Source: Actinomyces naeslundii (GTDB lineage: Bacteria; Actinomycetota; Actinomycetes; Actinomycetales; Actinomycetaceae). From it: a stretch of DNA of 64,000 nucleotides. The stretch lies in assembly GCF_001956585.1 (NCBI RefSeq), contig NZ_MSRR01000018.1:62001-126000 (forward strand), in the 5' to 3' direction. The translations under genes and the position numbers were made by a program. Position 1 is the first letter of the stretch, and the number at the start of each line of letters is the position of its first letter. The notes under the pieces were generated by a model. That model saw only the letters and a list, made by a program, of their open reading frames with translations, had not been told where the DNA came from and made no database searches. This document shows positions 18,720 through 27,302 of this stretch, one piece after another.

Positions 18720-19550
18720 GTGCGAATCGCCCTTTTCGCCACCTGTCTTGCGGACACCATGTTCCCGCAGGCAGCGCAGGCAACCGTCACCATCCTGGAG
18801 CGGCTCGGCCACCAGGTCTGCTTCCCCGAGGGACAGGTCTGCTGCGGCCAGATGCACGCCAACACCGGCTACTTCAAGCAGGCCGCCAAGATCACCCGTA
18901 ACCACGTGGACACCTTCTCCCCCGTCCTCGACGGCGAGTGGGACGCCATCGTCATCCCCTCGGGCTCCTGCACCGGCGCCGCCCGCCACGAGCAGGGCCT
19001 CGTGGCCGAGCACGTGGGCGACACGGCTCTGGCCAAGCGGGTCGAGCAGATCGCCGCTCACACCTACGACCTCACCGAGCTGCTCATCGATGTCCTGGGC
19101 ACCGAGGACGTGGGCGCCTACTTCCCGCACACGGTCACCTACCACCCCACCTGCCACTCGCTGCGGATCGCCAAGGTCGCCGACCGCCCCTACCGCCTCC
19201 TCAAGGCCGTTGAGGCCCTCACCCTCATCGACCTGCCCGACGCCGAGGTCTGCTGCGGCTTCGGCGGCACCTTCTCCATGAAGAACTCCGAGACCTCCAC
19301 CGCGATGCTCGCCGACAAGATGAGCAACGTGATGTCCACGCGCGCCGAGGTCCTGTGCGCCGGCGACTACTCCTGCCTCATGCACATCGGCGGTGGCCTG
19401 TCGCGCGTTAACTCCGGGGTGCGCATCATGCACCTGGCCGAGATCCTGGCCTCCACCAAGGACGCGCCCTTCGAGGGCAACATCTCCTTCGCCCCCAAGC
19501 ACGTCCAGCACACCGGCAGCTCTCAGCACGCACAGGCGGTGGCACGATGA
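18720..19550 (+). CDS. lutA: Lactate utilization protein LutA (Fe-S oxidoreductase)
   Basis: LutA is one of three subunits of the iron-sulfur L-lactate dehydrogenase complex that turns lactate into pyruvate. The 276-residue protein starts at GTG 18720 (RIALFATCLADTMFP) after GGAGG. It has two CCG domains: GQVCCGQMHANTGY in the first half and the pair YHPTCHSLR and VCCGFGGTFSMKN in the second, which bind an iron-sulfur cluster. The stop overlaps the lutB start by four bases (ATGA), so the three lut genes form a tightly coupled operon. The nearby permease at 13947 probably supplies substrate. Confidence 0.93.
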   Translation: MRIALFATCLADTMFPQAAQATVTILERLGHQVCFPEGQVCCGQMHANTGYFKQAAKITRNHVDTFSPVLDGEWDAIVIPSGSCTGAARHEQGLVAEHVGDTALAKRVEQIAAHTYDLTELLIDVLGTEDVGAYFPHTVTYHPTCHSLRIAKVADRPYRLLKAVEALTLIDLPDAEVCCGFGGTFSMKNSETSTAMLADKMSNVMSTRAEVLCAGDYSCLMHIGGGLSRVNSGVRIMHLAEILASTKDAPFEGNISFAPKHVQHTGSSQHAQAVAR

Positions 19551-21274
19551 CACAGGTATTTCTGGGCATGCCCCACACGGGCGGCTGGCGCACCGAGGTC
19601 GAGCAGCCCGAGGACACGCTGCGCTGGGGGCCCACCTTCCCCGAGGGAGCGCACAAGACGCTGGCCAACACCCAGATGCGCCGTAACCTGGGCCACGCCA
19701 CGCGCACCATCCGCTCCAAGCGCGCCGACCGCGTGGCCGAGATGCCCGACTGGGAGGACCTGCGCAACGCCGCGGAGGCCGTCAAGTTCGAGGTCGCCTC
19801 GCGCCTGCCCGAGCTGCTGGAGCAGTTCGAGGCCAATGTGACCGCCCGCGGCGGGATCGTCCACTGGGCACGTGACGCCGCCGAGGCCAACCGGATCATC
19901 ACCGACATCATCGCCTCCAAGGGCGTCGACGACGTCGTCAAGGTCAAGTCGATGGCAACCCAGGAGACGAACCTCAACGAGTACCTGGCCGACCGGGGCA
20001 TCACTGCCCACGAGACGGACCTGGCCGAGATGATCGTCCAGCTCGCCGACGACATGCCCTCGCACATCGTGGTACCCGCCATCCACCGCAACCGCTCCGA
20101 GGTGCGCGGCATCTTCCTGGACCGCATGGACGACGCCCCGGCGGACCTCTCGGACGACCCGCAGGAGCTCACGGCCGCGGCCCGCTCGCACCTGCGCAAC
20201 AAGTTCCTGCACGCCTCGGTGGCCGTCTCCGGCACCAACATGGGCGTGGCCGAAACCGGCACGGTCTCGATCTACGAGTCCGAAGGCAACGGACGCATGT
20301 GCCTGACCCTGCCGGACACGCTCATCACCCTCATGGGGATCGAGAAGCTGGTGCCCCGGTTCCAGGACGTGGAGATCTTCTCCCAGCTCCTGCCGCGCTC
20401 GGCCACCGGTGAGCGTATGAACCCCTACACCTCCATGTGGACGGGTGTCACCGAGGGTGATGGCCCCAAGGAGTTCCACCTGGTGCTCATGGACAACGGG
20501 CGCACCAAGACCCTGGCCGACCCGGTGGGCCGCCAGGCGCTGGCCTGCATCCGCTGCGGGTCGTGCATGAACATCTGCCCCGTCTACCAGCACACCGGTG
20601 GGCACGCCTACGGCTCGGTCTACCCCGGCCCGATCGGCTCGATCATCACACCCCAGCTCACGCAGGGGCTGGCCGACGACGACCCGGTCCACACCCTGCC
20701 CTTCGCCTCCTCCCTGTGCGGGGCCTGCGGTGAGGTGTGCCCGGTCAAGATCGACATCCCCACGATCCTCGTCCACCTGCGGGCCCGTTCCGTGGACGTC
20801 AAGCGCCGCATGGTGCCGGATGTGTGGGACGTGGCCATGAACGTCTCAGCCCCGGTGATGTCGAAGAGCTCGCTGTGGGAGGCCGCCTCGCAGACGGTCA
20901 AGGCCTCGGCGCTGCTGGGCGGCAAGGAGGGCAAGATCGGCGCCCTGCCCTTCCCGGCCTCCTTGTGGACCGGGGCGCGCGACCTGCCGGTGGCCCCCTC
21001 GGAGACCTTCCGCCAGTGGTGGCGGCGCACTCACCCCGACGGCGAGACCCCCCTGAGCCAGACCGCCGACTCCAGGGCCGACCACGGCTACGCAGACGGC
21101 TTCCCGGCCGATCCGCCCCCGCCTCCCGGCGAGCCGGTCCCCGGAAGCGCGAGCGCCGACGGCGAGCCGACCCCGGCCGCGCTGGACGCACGCTCGGCCA
21201 TCGCCAACCCTGAGCCGATCGCCTCGGAGACCTCCGAGACCCCGACCGGCTCGACCAGCAAGGAGGAGCTGTGA
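19547..21274 (+). CDS. lutB: Lactate utilization iron-sulfur protein LutB
   Basis: This is a LutB/YkgF-type protein of 575 residues. The LUD domain covers roughly residues 60-310, with VSGTNMGVAETGTVSIYESE. Two 4Fe-4S motifs follow: CIRCGSCMNICP with Cys at 334, 337, 340 and 344, and CGACGEVCP starting at Cys391. The protein is about 100 residues longer than usual because of a Pro/Ser/Glu-rich C-terminal tail after residue 480, which looks disordered. Its start overlaps the lutA stop and its stop overlaps lutC. Together with LutA and LutC it carries electrons from lactate. Confidence 0.94.
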   Translation: MTQVFLGMPHTGGWRTEVEQPEDTLRWGPTFPEGAHKTLANTQMRRNLGHATRTIRSKRADRVAEMPDWEDLRNAAEAVKFEVASRLPELLEQFEANVTARGGIVHWARDAAEANRIITDIIASKGVDDVVKVKSMATQETNLNEYLADRGITAHETDLAEMIVQLADDMPSHIVVPAIHRNRSEVRGIFLDRMDDAPADLSDDPQELTAAARSHLRNKFLHASVAVSGTNMGVAETGTVSIYESEGNGRMCLTLPDTLITLMGIEKLVPRFQDVEIFSQLLPRSATGERMNPYTSMWTGVTEGDGPKEFHLVLMDNGRTKTLADPVGRQALACIRCGSCMNICPVYQHTGGHAYGSVYPGPIGSIITPQLTQGLADDDPVHTLPFASSLCGACGEVCPVKIDIPTILVHLRARSVDVKRRMVPDVWDVAMNVSAPVMSKSSLWEAASQTVKASALLGGKEGKIGALPFPASLWTGARDLPVAPSETFRQWWRRTHPDGETPLSQTADSRADHGYADGFPADPPPPPGEPVPGSASADGEPTPAALDARSAIANPEPIASETSETPTGSTSKEEL

Positions 21275-21924
21275 TGGATGCGAAGTCCGCGATCCTGGCC
21301 CGCGCCCGCGACGCGATCTCGCGGTCCCAGACCCGGCCGGTGGGGCCGATCCCGCGCAACTACATCCGCTCCGGGGAGAATCCCCCCGGCTCCAAGCCCG
21401 TGGTCGACGAGATGATCGAGAAGCTCGAGGACTACTCGGCCGAGGTCATCGTCGCCCCCAAGGACGCGGCGATCCTGGACGCCATTGACGAGCTGCTCGG
21501 CGAGGCGCGCACCGTCGTCGTCCCCGATGGACTGCCTGAGGCCTACAAGGAGGCGGCGGCCCGCAACGGCCGTACCGTGGTGGAGGACTCCCGCCAGGAG
21601 GCCATCGCCACCCTCGACCTCAATGAGATCGACGCCGTGGTGACCTGCTCACGTGTGGGCGTGTCGATCTCGGGGACGATCGTCCTCGACGGCGAGCCGG
21701 ACCAGGGCCGCCGGGCCATCTCGCTGGTGCCGGACAAGCACGTCGTGGTCCTGGAGCGCGAGTCGATCATGCCGACGGTCCCACAGGCCGTCGACGTCCT
21801 GGGCGAGCACCCCACGCGCCCGATGACGTGGATCGCCGGCGGCTCAGCCACCAGCGACATCGAGCTCGTGCGCGTCAACGGCGTGCACGGCCCGCGCAAC
21901 CTGCGCGTCGTCGTCGCCCACTGA
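21274..21924 (+). CDS. lutC: Lactate utilization protein LutC
   Basis: LutC is a 216-residue LUD-domain protein. The start is ATG 21274, which overlaps the lutB stop as ATGA; GAGG precedes it. Features are VDEMIEKLEDYSAEVIVAP, VVTCSRVGVSISGTIVLDGE and the C-terminal TWIAGGSATSDIELVRVNG, all typical of LutC/YkgG. The subunit is required with LutA and LutB for growth on L-lactate in Bacillus, and the same role is expected here. A strong 16-base hairpin at 21948-21984 ends the operon. Confidence 0.93.
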   Translation: MDAKSAILARARDAISRSQTRPVGPIPRNYIRSGENPPGSKPVVDEMIEKLEDYSAEVIVAPKDAAILDAIDELLGEARTVVVPDGLPEAYKEAAARNGRTVVEDSRQEAIATLDLNEIDAVVTCSRVGVSISGTIVLDGEPDQGRRAISLVPDKHVVVLERESIMPTVPQAVDVLGEHPTRPMTWIAGGSATSDIELVRVNGVHGPRNLRVVVAH

Positions 21925-21947
21925 GGTTCATCAAGCACAGCCGGATC

Positions 21948-21984
21948 CCGCGTTGCCCGATCGCATCCCGATCGGGCGACGCGG
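21948..21984 (+). terminator. Terminator of the lutABC operon
   Basis: Arms 21948-21963 and 21969-21984 match at 15 of 16 positions around the loop CATCC, 24 bases after the lutC stop. A short AGTTTC follows. Confidence 0.7.
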
Positions 21985-22134
21985 AGTTTCATCCGCTCCC
22001 GCAAGGATTCCGGCGGGTGGTAGGGGCGGTGCGGACCAGGCCGGTGAGGCGTGCCCGAGGCATGTGCACACCCGTTTTCCATGGAGGCGGGGTTGACTGG
22101 GGGTGAGTGGTGGTAGCGCGGAAAGGACATCGTC

Positions 22135-23628
22135 TTGAGCATCTCGCTGGCAGAGTCGCCCCTGGCACCCGACTATGACCGCTCCGCCATGTCCACCGGG
22201 ATCGTCCACATCGGCGTGGGCGGCTTTCACCGCGCCCACGAGGCCGCCTGCCTCGACAGTCTCATGCGCAGACGCGCCGGGAGCGCCGCCCCGGAGGCCG
22301 CCTGCCTGGACTGGGGGATCTGCGGCGTCGGGCTGCTGCCCGGGGACACGCGGATGCGCGACGCGCTGGCGGGTCAGGGCCACCTCTACACCCTCGTCCG
22401 CAAGCACCCCGGCGGGCTGCGCGACCCGGCGGTCATCGGCTCGATCCACGACTACCTCTTCGCCCCCGACGACCCTGAGGCGGTCCTGTCCCTCCTGAGC
22501 GCACCGTCCACCCGGATCGTCTCGTTGACGATCACCGAGGGCGGTTACAACGTCGACGACACGACAGGCGAGTTCCACGTCTTCAGTCCCGGCGCCGTCC
22601 ACGACGCCGAGCACCCGGGTGAGCCGACGACGGCCTTCGGCTACATCGTCGAGGCGCTGCGACGCCGTCGGGAAGCGGGAACCGTGCCGTTCACGGTCCT
22701 GAGCTGTGACAACCTGCCCGGCAACGGGAAGGTGGCGCGCACGGCGGTCGTCTCCCAGGCCGCGATGAGTGACCCGGAGCTGGCCGACTGGATCGACGGC
22801 AACGTCGCCTTCCCCAGCTGCATGGTCGATCGGATCACCCCGCAGACCACGCAGACGGATATCGCGGAGCTTCGGCGCGGACTCGGCGTTGAGGACGCCT
22901 GGCCAGTGGTCTGCGAACCCTTCAGCCAGTGGGTGCTCGAGGACGACTTCCCCGCCGGGCGGCCCCCGCTGGAGGAGGTCGGGGTGCAGATGGTCGACGA
23001 CGTCGCCCCCTACGAGCTCATGAAGCTGCGCCTGCTCAACGCCTCCCACCAGGGACTGGCCCACTGGGGGCGGCTGCTGGGGATGGAGTACGCGCACGAG
23101 GCAGCGGCCGACGAGGACATCTCCTCATGGGTGCGGGCCTACCTCGAGCGGGAGGCCCGCGCCACCCTGCGCTCGGTGCCGGGGATCGACCTGGACGACT
23201 ACGTGGACACGCTCTTCGAGCGCTTCACCAACGAGGCGATCGCGGACACGCTCTTCCGCCTGGCACAGGGAGCCTCCAGCCGGATGCCGAAGTTCGTTCT
23301 GGGCACGGTGCGCGACAACCTGACCGCCGGGGGGCCGATCCGCCTGGGGACGGCGATGGTGGCCGCATGGGCGCTGGGCGATGAGGGGGTCGATGAGAAC
23401 GGCGACGAGATCGTCATCGACGACCCAATGGCCGATGAGCTGCTGCCCCTGGCGGCCGCGCAGAGGGCCGGCCACGAGACCGCCTTCATCTCCCACGAGG
23501 GAGTCTTCGGCGACCTGGCGACCGACGAGCGCTTCCGACGGACCTTCGTCGAGGAGCTGGACGCCCTGCGCCGCAACGGCGCGCGGGCGCGTCTGCGCAG
23601 CCTGGCCGGCCGCACCCGAGCGGCTTAG
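22135..23628 (+). CDS. Mannitol dehydrogenase family protein (polyol/hexuronate reductase)
   Basis: This is a long-chain NAD(P)-dependent polyol dehydrogenase of 497 residues. It starts at TTG 22135 after GAAAGGA, the same arrangement as glpK. The N-terminal cofactor domain opens with IVHIGVGGFHRAHEA. VSLTITEGGYNVD and VLSCDNLPGNG follow, then the family catalytic block YELMKLRLLNASHQGLAHWG. Members act on mannitol/fructose, or on fructuronate and tagaturonate; the exact substrate cannot be fixed here. No transporter or kinase for a polyol is beside it. It lies between lutC and the lactate dehydrogenase gene, on the same strand but with its own upstream region. Confidence 0.88.
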   Translation: MSISLAESPLAPDYDRSAMSTGIVHIGVGGFHRAHEAACLDSLMRRRAGSAAPEAACLDWGICGVGLLPGDTRMRDALAGQGHLYTLVRKHPGGLRDPAVIGSIHDYLFAPDDPEAVLSLLSAPSTRIVSLTITEGGYNVDDTTGEFHVFSPGAVHDAEHPGEPTTAFGYIVEALRRRREAGTVPFTVLSCDNLPGNGKVARTAVVSQAAMSDPELADWIDGNVAFPSCMVDRITPQTTQTDIAELRRGLGVEDAWPVVCEPFSQWVLEDDFPAGRPPLEEVGVQMVDDVAPYELMKLRLLNASHQGLAHWGRLLGMEYAHEAAADEDISSWVRAYLEREARATLRSVPGIDLDDYVDTLFERFTNEAIADTLFRLAQGASSRMPKFVLGTVRDNLTAGGPIRLGTAMVAAWALGDEGVDENGDEIVIDDPMADELLPLAAAQRAGHETAFISHEGVFGDLATDERFRRTFVEELDALRRNGARARLRSLAGRTRAA

Positions 23629-23677
23629 CCCCGGCCCGTACCCGGCCGCGCGGATCGTCCCCCCGCCGCCGAGCAGA

Positions 23678-23700
23678 CACCACCGCACCGGCGAGTGGTG
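23678..23700 (+). terminator. Weak hairpin after the mannitol dehydrogenase family gene
   Basis: CACCAC (23678-23683) pairs with GTGGTG (23695-23700) about 50 bases past the stop. The stem is only six bases. Confidence 0.3.
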
Positions 23701-23771
23701 CCCCGCAGAGATTCCGCAGAGATCCTGCATAGATTCCACCCCTCTCACACCACCCCTCCCCCACCACATAG

Positions 23772-23790
23772 ATTGCTAAGCCTTACCTTG
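23772..23790 (+). promoter_or_regulatory. Possible DtxR/IdeR-like iron box before lldD
   Basis: ATTGCTAAGCCTTACCTTG matches the consensus TWAGGTTAGSCTAACCTWA at about 13 of 19 positions, 128 bases before the lldD start. The match is weaker than that at 45810-45828, and it is reported as a hypothesis. Confidence 0.3.
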
Positions 23791-23917
23791 CTTTGGTGAC
23801 CTTTGTCCCATAGCATGAGGTGGTTCGTGAGTCTCAGGGCTGGGCCATGGAGGCCGGCTGCTCACGGGCACTCCGCGCCGCGGAGCATCCAGAATCCGAC
23901 TCACTGATGAGGTTCCT

Positions 23918-25186
23918 ATGGTCAAGCGCCAGCTTCCCAACCCGAGCGAGATCTTCGAGCTGCTGCACTTCAAGACGCCCGAGCTCAATCCCAGGCGTCG
24001 ACGCCTCGACGCCGCGCTGACCACCTGGGACCTGCGCAAGATCGCCAAGCGGCGCACCCCGGCCGCGGCCTTCGACTACACCGACGGCGCCGCTGAGGGC
24101 GAGGTCTCGCTGCGCCGTGCCCGCCAGGCCTTCCGCGACATCGAGTTCCACCCCGACATCCTCCACCCGGCCGTCGACGTCGACACATCCTGCGAGATCC
24201 TGGGCGGCCGCTCCTCCATGCCCTTCGGCATCGCGCCCACCGGCTTCACCCGCCTCATGCAGACCGAGGGCGAGGTCGCCGGGGCCGGGGCCGCGGGCGC
24301 CGCAGGCATCCCCTTCACCCTGTCCACCCTGGGCACCACCTCCATCGAGGACGTCAAGGCCGCCAACCCCCACGGGCGCAACTGGTTCCAGCTCTACGTC
24401 ATGCGTCAGCGGGAGATCTCCTACGGACTGGTCGAGCGCGCCGCTGCTGCCGGCTTCGACACCCTCATGTTCACCGTCGACACCCCCGTGGCCGGGGCCC
24501 GCCTGCGCGACAAGCGCAACGGCTTCTCCATCCCGCCCCAGATCACGGCCGGCACCGTCCTCAACGCGATCCCCCGCCCGTGGTGGTGGTTCGACTTCCT
24601 GACCACGCCCAAGCTGGAGTTCGCCTCCCTGAAGTCCACCGGCGGCACCGTGGGCGAGCTCCTTGACTCCGCCATGGATCCCACCATCAGCGACGACGAC
24701 CTCAAGGTCATCCGCTCCATGTGGCCCGGCAAGATCGTCATCAAGGGCGTGCAGACCGTCGAGGACTCCAAGCGCCTCATCGACCTGGGCGTCGACGGCG
24801 TCCTGCTGTCCAACCACGGCGGGCGCCAGCTCGACCGCGCCCCCGTCCCCTTCCGCCTCCTGCCCGAGGTGGTCCGGGAGGTCGGCAAGGACGCCACGAT
24901 CATGGTGGACACCGGCATCATGAACGGCGCCGACGTCGTGGCCGCTGTCGCCCTGGGCGCCAAGTTCGGACTCGTGGGTCGCGCCTACCTCTACGGCCTC
25001 ATGGCCGGCGGCCGCGAGGGCGTGGACCGCATGATCGAGATCCTCTCCGACGAGGTCATCCGCACTATGAAGCTCCTGGGCGTCTCCAGCCTGGACGAGC
25101 TCGAGCCGCGTCACGTCACCCAGCTGACCCGCCTGGCCCCGGTGCGCCCGCAGGTCAAGGCCGCGGCCGACGCCCTCACCCGCTGA
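23918..25186 (+). CDS. lldD: FMN-dependent L-lactate dehydrogenase
   Basis: The 422-residue flavoenzyme oxidises L-lactate to pyruvate at the membrane. It has the alpha-hydroxy-acid dehydrogenase blocks: [18 protein letters not shown] near the N terminus, [53 protein letters not shown] with the catalytic His near residue 300, and the flavin-phosphate loop [16 protein letters not shown]. The first 35 residues are a leader typical of actinobacterial LldD. The organism therefore has two independent L-lactate oxidising systems, this one and the iron-sulfur LutABC. A related enzyme such as lactate 2-monooxygenase or glycolate oxidase is less likely on these motifs. Confidence 0.92.
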   Translation: MVKRQLPNPSEIFELLHFKTPELNPRRRRLDAALTTWDLRKIAKRRTPAAAFDYTDGAAEGEVSLRRARQAFRDIEFHPDILHPAVDVDTSCEILGGRSSMPFGIAPTGFTRLMQTEGEVAGAGAAGAAGIPFTLSTLGTTSIEDVKAANPHGRNWFQLYVMRQREISYGLVERAAAAGFDTLMFTVDTPVAGARLRDKRNGFSIPPQITAGTVLNAIPRPWWWFDFLTTPKLEFASLKSTGGTVGELLDSAMDPTISDDDLKVIRSMWPGKIVIKGVQTVEDSKRLIDLGVDGVLLSNHGGRQLDRAPVPFRLLPEVVREVGKDATIMVDTGIMNGADVVAAVALGAKFGLVGRAYLYGLMAGGREGVDRMIEILSDEVIRTMKLLGVSSLDELEPRHVTQLTRLAPVRPQVKAAADALTR

Positions 25187-25268
25187 GCCCCGGGCCGCAC
25201 AGCCGCACCGGTCCCGGCACCCCTCCGCTCGTCGGAGGAATCCCTCACGGCCGCTCCCCTTGCGGCAC

Positions 25269-25316
25269 CCGGTGGCCCCGGAGACGACCCCCAGTGGTCC
25301 TCTCCGGGGCCACCGG
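25269..25316 (+). terminator. Strong terminator after lldD
   Basis: A perfect 16-base stem (25269-25284 with 25301-25316) closes a 16-base loop. It lies in the 308-base gap 25187-25494. The remainder of that gap, up to the GAGGAAGGGA site before the next gene, shows no gene or confident promoter. Confidence 0.7.
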
Positions 25317-25494
25317 CGTCCTGACGAGAACCGGAAGCATGCCGGAAACAGACCAGGCGCTATGGTCCGGGAAGAATCACATCTCTCCTCGGCGACGGGT
25401 CTGGGCCTCTTTGTGCGAGACGAACCACCCAGCGCCCCGGATCACCCCTGTGGTCGGCCCCGAACGACCACCGCCCTGAGGAAGGGACAGCGCC

Positions 25495-27114
25495 ATGGCA
25501 CAGTCCACGTCAGACCCAGTATCGAGCCCGACGTCAGGCCCCGCGACGACGGTCGACGACCTCGAGGAGGACCTCGCCCGGCCCGGTCGCCTCATCTCCA
25601 GCCGGTGGCGGCCTCGCAGCCTGCGCACCACGCCGTCGAGGGAGGACCGGGGGCTGTTCGGCCACCCCCGGGGGCTGCCCTGGATGCTCAACGTGGAGAT
25701 GTGGGAGCGCTTCTCCTACTACGGCATGCGCGCCATCCTGCTGTACTTCATCACCGACACGATGGCCCATGGGGGCCTGGGCCTGAGCGATACCAGCGGA
25801 CAGGTCGTCATCGCGCTCTACGGGATGGCCGTCTACCTGCTGGCCATCCCCGGGGGCATCTTCGCCGACCGCGTCATCGGGCCGTGGCTGTCCACCCTCT
25901 ACGGCGGCGTGGTCATCATGGCCGGGCACATCTGCCTGACCATCCCCACCACAGTGACGTCCTGGACGGGGATCGTGCTGGTCGCCGTCGGAACCGGCTT
26001 CATCAAGCCGAACCTGACGACCATCGTCGGCGGCCTCTACGACGACGATGACATCCGCCGCGACGCGGGCTTCCAGCTGTTCTACATGTCCATCAACGTC
26101 GGTGCCTTCGCCTCTCCCCTGCTCACCGGCTGGCTGCGCGAGCACTACGGCTACCACGCCGGCTTCTCCTCGGCCGCCATCGGCATGGCCTTCGCCCTGG
26201 CGGCCTTCGTCCACGGCCGCCACAAGCTCTCGGCCTTCGCCTTCACCGTCCCCAGCCCCATCCGCCCCGAGGAGCGCCAAAGGCTGCTTCTGGGATCCCT
26301 CGGGGTCCTGGTCGCCATCGGCGTCGTCGTTGCCGTCCTCCAGGTGCTCACCGGCGACCTGGTCACCACCGTCGCCACGGCGGGCCTCCTCGTCCCGGTC
26401 GGAACGGCCGTGGCCTACTTCGTGGTCATGTTCCGCTCCCCGAAGGTCACCGTCCCCGAGCGCACCCACCTGCGCGCCTACATCCCCCTGTGGATCGGCG
26501 CGGTGCTGTTCTTCATGATCACCGAGCAGGCCGCCGGCAAGATGGCCACCTTCGCCGAGTCCAACACGGACCTGCGGCTGCCCTTCTTCGGCTGGTCGAC
26601 CACCGCGGAGGCCTATCAGTCGGTCAACCCCGCGGCTATCGTGCTCCTGGCCCCGCTGATCGGCATGCTGTTCACCCGGCGGGCGGGCAGGTTCCCCTCC
26701 ACCATCATGAAGTTCGTCATCGCGGTGCTCATCGTGGGGCTCTCAGCACTCATGCTGGGTTACGGATTCCAGATCTGGCCGGGCGGGCAGCACCTGTCCC
26801 CCTGGTGGTTCCTGGCGCTGGTCTACGTCATCCAGACCGTCGCCGAGCTCTTCCTGACCCCGGTCGGCCTGGCAACGACGACCGCCCTGGCCCCCAAGAG
26901 CTTCGCCTCCCAGGCGATGGGGCTGTGGTGGCTCAGCGTCGCCACCGGACAGGGCGTCGCCGGATTCGTCATCGCCCAGACCGAGCACCTCTCCGACGCC
27001 ACCTACTACTACGGTCTGGGCGCGGCCACGCTGCTCATGGCCCTGGTGCTGTTCGCCGTCGCCCCGTGGACGCAACGGCAGATGGCCGACGTCGAGACGG
27101 CCACCGCCAAGTGA
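25495..27114 (+). CDS. POT-family proton-dependent oligopeptide transporter, copy 1
   Basis: This membrane protein of 539 residues has about 14 hydrophobic segments. It carries the PTR2 signature near residue 70 (WERFSYYGMRAILLYFIT), then GGIFADRVIGPW, GTGFIKPNLTTIVGGLYD and RRDAGFQLFYMSINVGAF. Such proteins import di- and tripeptides with protons (DtpT/YdgR type). An N-terminal extension of about 60 residues includes LFGHPRGLPWMLNVEMW. Start is ATG 25495 with GAGGAAGGGA upstream. The next gene encodes a close relative, so the pair arose by tandem duplication. Confidence 0.92.
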   Translation: MAQSTSDPVSSPTSGPATTVDDLEEDLARPGRLISSRWRPRSLRTTPSREDRGLFGHPRGLPWMLNVEMWERFSYYGMRAILLYFITDTMAHGGLGLSDTSGQVVIALYGMAVYLLAIPGGIFADRVIGPWLSTLYGGVVIMAGHICLTIPTTVTSWTGIVLVAVGTGFIKPNLTTIVGGLYDDDDIRRDAGFQLFYMSINVGAFASPLLTGWLREHYGYHAGFSSAAIGMAFALAAFVHGRHKLSAFAFTVPSPIRPEERQRLLLGSLGVLVAIGVVVAVLQVLTGDLVTTVATAGLLVPVGTAVAYFVVMFRSPKVTVPERTHLRAYIPLWIGAVLFFMITEQAAGKMATFAESNTDLRLPFFGWSTTAEAYQSVNPAAIVLLAPLIGMLFTRRAGRFPSTIMKFVIAVLIVGLSALMLGYGFQIWPGGQHLSPWWFLALVYVIQTVAELFLTPVGLATTTALAPKSFASQAMGLWWLSVATGQGVAGFVIAQTEHLSDATYYYGLGAATLLMALVLFAVAPWTQRQMADVETATAK

Positions 27115-27135
27115 GCCGCGGCCGACCAGCGTCTT

Positions 27136-27161
27136 GCCGAGTGGCCCCACCCCGTCTCGGC
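27136..27161 (+). terminator. Short hairpin between the two peptide transporters
   Basis: GCCGAG at 27136-27141 pairs with CTCGGC at 27156-27161, 22 bases after the first transporter's stop. Weak stem. Confidence 0.3.
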
Positions 27162-27200
27162 GGGAATCACCTGCCTGATTCTCCTCGCATTCCCCCACAA

Positions 27201-27216
27201 CCGACCGAACGGTCGG
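27201..27216 (+). promoter_or_regulatory. TetR-type operator before transporter copy 2
   Basis: CCGACCG-AA-CGGTCGG is a perfect palindromic pair, of the form often bound by TetR-family repressors in actinobacteria. It lies 87 bases before the second transporter's ATG. No regulator gene adjoins it, so the binding protein would be encoded elsewhere. Confidence 0.5.
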
Positions 27217-27245
27217 AGTAAAGTGCACGGGTACCTGTGGTTCGT

Positions 27246-27266
27246 ACCGGACACCGATGGTCCGGT
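27246..27266 (+). repeat. Second inverted repeat before transporter copy 2
   Basis: ACCGGAC (27246-27252) and GTCCGGT (27260-27266) are perfect inverted arms with a seven-base spacer. It may be a second operator or a 5' leader hairpin. Confidence 0.35.
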
Positions 27267-27302
27267 TGCACTCCTCACCCGACCACAGGAAGGGAGAGTC
27301 TC

